Shown piece after piece: positions 27,841 to 30,035 of a stretch of 30,035 bases of DNA. The translations under genes were made by a program, and so were the position numbers. Numbering within the stretch: the first letter of the stretch is position 1; every line of letters starts with the position of its first letter. Location: assembly GCA_003427395.1 (NCBI GenBank), contig BFEA01000369.1, forward strand, positions 1,544,909 to 1,574,943, in the 5' to 3' direction. The notes under the pieces were generated by a model. The model saw only the letters and a program-made list of their open reading frames with translations, was not told where the DNA came from and searched no databases. The stretch is from Chara braunii. Its lineage: Eukaryota; Streptophyta; Charophyceae; Charales; Characeae.

Positions 27841-28497
27841 ACCACGAAGCCAGTCCACGGCCACATTCCAGGCCACCCTATAAATACAACACACCCCGCG
27901 CGACCTCACCGGACCCGAAACGTAGGTTGTACACATGAACGCGCTGTGGTGGCCATTAAATCCGGCGTTGCGTCCAGGTCAACAGCATGCCGGAGCATAA
28001 AAAGAAATAAACAGAAATATGGCAATAAAAAGAATTATCTAGCAAATGCCACCACCAATCAGTCGCCGCAGACAACAAAATCAAAAGGGATAGCCCCACC
28101 GGGCCCTCGACCCCTCGGTCCCCTTCGCCGAAAGTCGGATGCCATAACCGCTAATGCTAAGCCCAAGTCTGGGTTTGGCTCCGCCGGACACCTAAATAAG
28201 CGGACACCGCACAACGCGCGGGCCTACTTAAAACACCTTAAGGCCTCCTCGTTGTCGATGTCGTTCTTCGCACGTACGCATAGGTCACATATAAACACAC
28301 CAATCAAGATACAAGATCCGTTGTCGGGGCCTTACCCTGGAGGACTTTCGAGCCTTGGTCGACCCCACTGCGGGTCCCACTTAGCTCGACCCGCCCACGC
28401 TCACTCTCAGGGCGCGGGTCGTTCGTCCCAGGGGCACCCCCACCTAGTGCTATGAGATGGATGGGGTTGGGCCAATAGGGCGAGAGAGCTTAACATT
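27841..28497. other. Intergenic, no recognisable gene
   Basis: One plus-strand frame is open at 27946-28455 (169 codons, Lys/Asn-rich at the start, Pro/Gly/His-rich at the end) without a domain. Confidence 0.4.
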
Positions 28498-28590
28498 GGG
28501 GATGTAGCTCAGCCCTCTAGCCGGGTGGTAGCCTCACTGGTCTAGGTACGCAAGCGTAAGGTTTTCGATTCTCTGTTTGTCTTACCAGAC
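28498..28590 (+). mobile_element. tRNA-Ala-like SINE head or tRNA pseudogene
   Basis: The first 15 nt, GGGGATGTAGCTCAG, match the start of plant tRNA-Ala as I recall it. The D-loop carries an insertion (about 28513-28524) before GGTGGTAG. Box B-like GGTTTTCGATTCTC is at 28560-28573. An acceptor 3' strand is not evident, so it is not a functional tRNA. Confidence 0.55.
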
Positions 28591-29489
28591 AATTGCTCCT
28601 TCCAATACTCAGGTAGTCTAGGGAGGTTCATTGAGAGTTTTCTCTTCTTTACAGTGCGTAGGCTAAGCGTTCTCCTTAGGCCACGCACTTCTTCACTAAC
28701 GGCCCTAGTTTCTTATAGCATCATCGGGGCGGCTCGTCCCTTTGCCCCTAGCCCCTATCTTTTCTCTAGTCGGCCTATGCATACATCTCCCAAGTCTCGT
28801 GACCGCCCTTAGTCCTTCCAGGCGGTCCTACCAAGCTCGCGACCCAGCCACGACCACACATCACGGCAAAGTCAGTCTCCGACCCCATCCCCGACCCTTA
28901 ATCTTTTCAGGTCGCGCCAGTCATGCAATCGTCAAAGCCCAAAATCCATCCCGGCCGTTCAAGATGCAAACCCCCTTCTCCTCATTACGATTCCATGTCG
29001 CACAATCCCTTCATTGCCAAATCGTCCAAGCCACTTACCTGCAACACATCCAAATCAACATGACAATGGCATACGTCCGTCCCCGATGGGGTCAACACAC
29101 CGCCCCTCATGCAAGTCAAAGTCTTCCCTTTCCTTTTCCGTGCTTTTGGGTGCCTTCCTTCCTTCCTCACAGTCAAACCACACTCTTCTTACTCAGGCAT
29201 GCAGTCGAGGAGGTGGCTGAGTCGACTGACCTTGTCCAAAACAACACTCCTTTTTGCCCTCACCAATGTCCTCAATAGTCTCGTATCCTTCTCCTTCTTG
29301 GTGGCACAAGGGACCGGCACCCCTTCCCTTGCCCTCGCTTTCCACCAAGTGAGGACGAAGTTCCTTTCCGTTCGTTCCCTGGCAATGTAACGGTGAGGAT
29401 AGAAGTTAGTCACATGCCATGGAGGGGAATGGGTGACGAAAGGCTTAAGGGGTTAAGGGATTTTGAAGGGACGGAGGAAGATGAGGGAG

Positions 29490-29491
<2 letters not shown>
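28591..29491. other. Region without a secure gene
   Basis: Plus-strand frame 28742-29278 and minus-strand frames 29413-29189 and 29176-28985 overlap. The minus pieces are Arg/Lys-rich and in adjacent position, possibly one decayed ORF, but I recognise no family. Confidence 0.35.

Positions 29492-29550
<59 letters not shown>
29492..29550. repeat. (GA)n microsatellite
   Basis: About 29 GA units, preceded by G/A-rich sequence. Confidence 0.98.
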
Positions 29551-29554
<4 letters not shown>

Positions 29555-29600
29555 ACATCCTAATCGACCTCGATCATCGACTCATCCTATCCAGTGGCTG

Positions 29601-30035
29601 GCCTATGGCGGACGGGTGTAGGTGAAGGAGGGATGCGGAGGTTGAAGGTGCATGGCTATGGTGCACGGACGTAGGTGAAGGAAGGGGGGGAGAGGTTGAA
29701 GGTGCATTGCTATGGTGGGTGGGTGTAGGTGAAGGAAGGAGGCGAGGGTTGAAGGAGCATGGCTATGGCGGACGGGTGTAGGTGAAGGAGAGGGGTGCGG
29801 GAGTTGAAGGTGCATGGCTAATGTGGACGGGTGTAGGTGAAGGAGGGGGGTGGAGGTTGAAGGTGCATGGCTATGGTGGATGGGTGTAGGTGAAGGAGGG
29901 AGGTGGAGGTTGAAGGTGCATGGCTATGGTGGACGAATGCAGGTGAAGGAGGAGGATGGAGGTTGAGGGTGCCTGGCTATGGTGGATGGGTGTAGGTGAA
30001 GGAGGGTGATGGAGGTTGAAGGTGCGCGGCTATGG
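29601..30035. repeat. 53-bp minisatellite, eight or more copies, open at window end
   Basis: The unit contains GGCTATGGTGGACGGGTGTA, GGTGAAGGAGG and GGTTGAAGGTGCAT. Units begin at about 29601, 29654, 29708, 29761, 29816, 29869, 29922, 29975 and 30028. Spacing is 53 bp in the later copies and 53-55 bp in the earlier, more diverged ones. The last unit is cut by the end of the window. The His/Pro-rich frame on the minus strand is a by-product. Confidence 0.95.

Noticed and set aside
27946-28455. 169-codon ORF as a gene
   Set aside because: Composition shifts from Lys/Asn-rich to Pro/Gly-rich along its length, no domain, flanked by repeats.

Overview
The window is nuclear DNA of a repeat-rich plant-lineage eukaryote. 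A streptophyte alga such as Chara is my best guess, from the style of the sequence rather than a decisive marker. Supporting signs are two decayed L1-like LINEs with plant-type architecture (EN, RT, zf-RVT), a U6 snRNA copy close to plant U6, a fragment matching the 5' half of plant mitochondrial tRNA-Pro(UGG), many tRNA-headed SINEs, and hairpin/MITE elements. I see no intact host protein-coding gene. Almost everything recognisable is mobile or repetitive DNA, much of it nested.

Layout. 1-1310: pyrimidine-rich satellite-like DNA with a (CT)n tract and a (GAGATA)6 tract. 1400-4476: a plus-strand LINE relic (end of RT to zf-RVT and C-terminus), split by a 104-bp foldback MITE and by a SINE cluster (2560-3567) flanked by an 11-bp target duplication. 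4477-6560: a dispersed repeat family (called R1 here) in both orientations, a (GA)n tract, and no clear gene. 6561-7400: a tRNA-Pro half, nested tandem repeats, and a U6 retropseudogene with perfect 14-bp target duplications. 7713-7836: a Tourist-like MITE. 8150-8250: a U6 scrap and a tRNA-headed SINE. 8374-9624: a long but doubtful ORF. 9829-10180: T-rich tract, foldback and R1 pieces. 10193-17085: a nearly full-length minus-strand LINE carrying both ORFs, broken by several stops and frameshifts, with an ORF1/ORF2 overlap of 17 nt. 17950-19165: a tRNA-headed SINE and tandem repeats. 19165-22600: no recognisable gene.

The most unusual part is 22.9-25.3 kb, an AT-rich stretch that may be a long terminal repeat (possible TG start at 22886, CA end at 25284 followed by a PBS-like TGG sequence). 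It holds two successive families of structured repeats. One is a ~122-bp tandem array with a GGCAGC motif and a local hairpin in each copy. The other is ten copies of a conserved ~20-nt core, CATTCRTCTTAGAAACAATG. In nine copies the core is flanked by arms that differ between copies yet remain complementary within a copy. This is covariation of the kind expected for a conserved folded structure.

25.3-30.0 kb: no secure gene. It has a second copy of the 3-kb SINE body (27.64-27.84 kb), a tRNA-Ala-like head (28.5 kb), a (GA)n tract and a 53-bp minisatellite running off the end. The recurring theme is LINE-driven retroposition. The LINE family in this window is the kind of machinery that would have mobilised the SINEs and the U6 copy.
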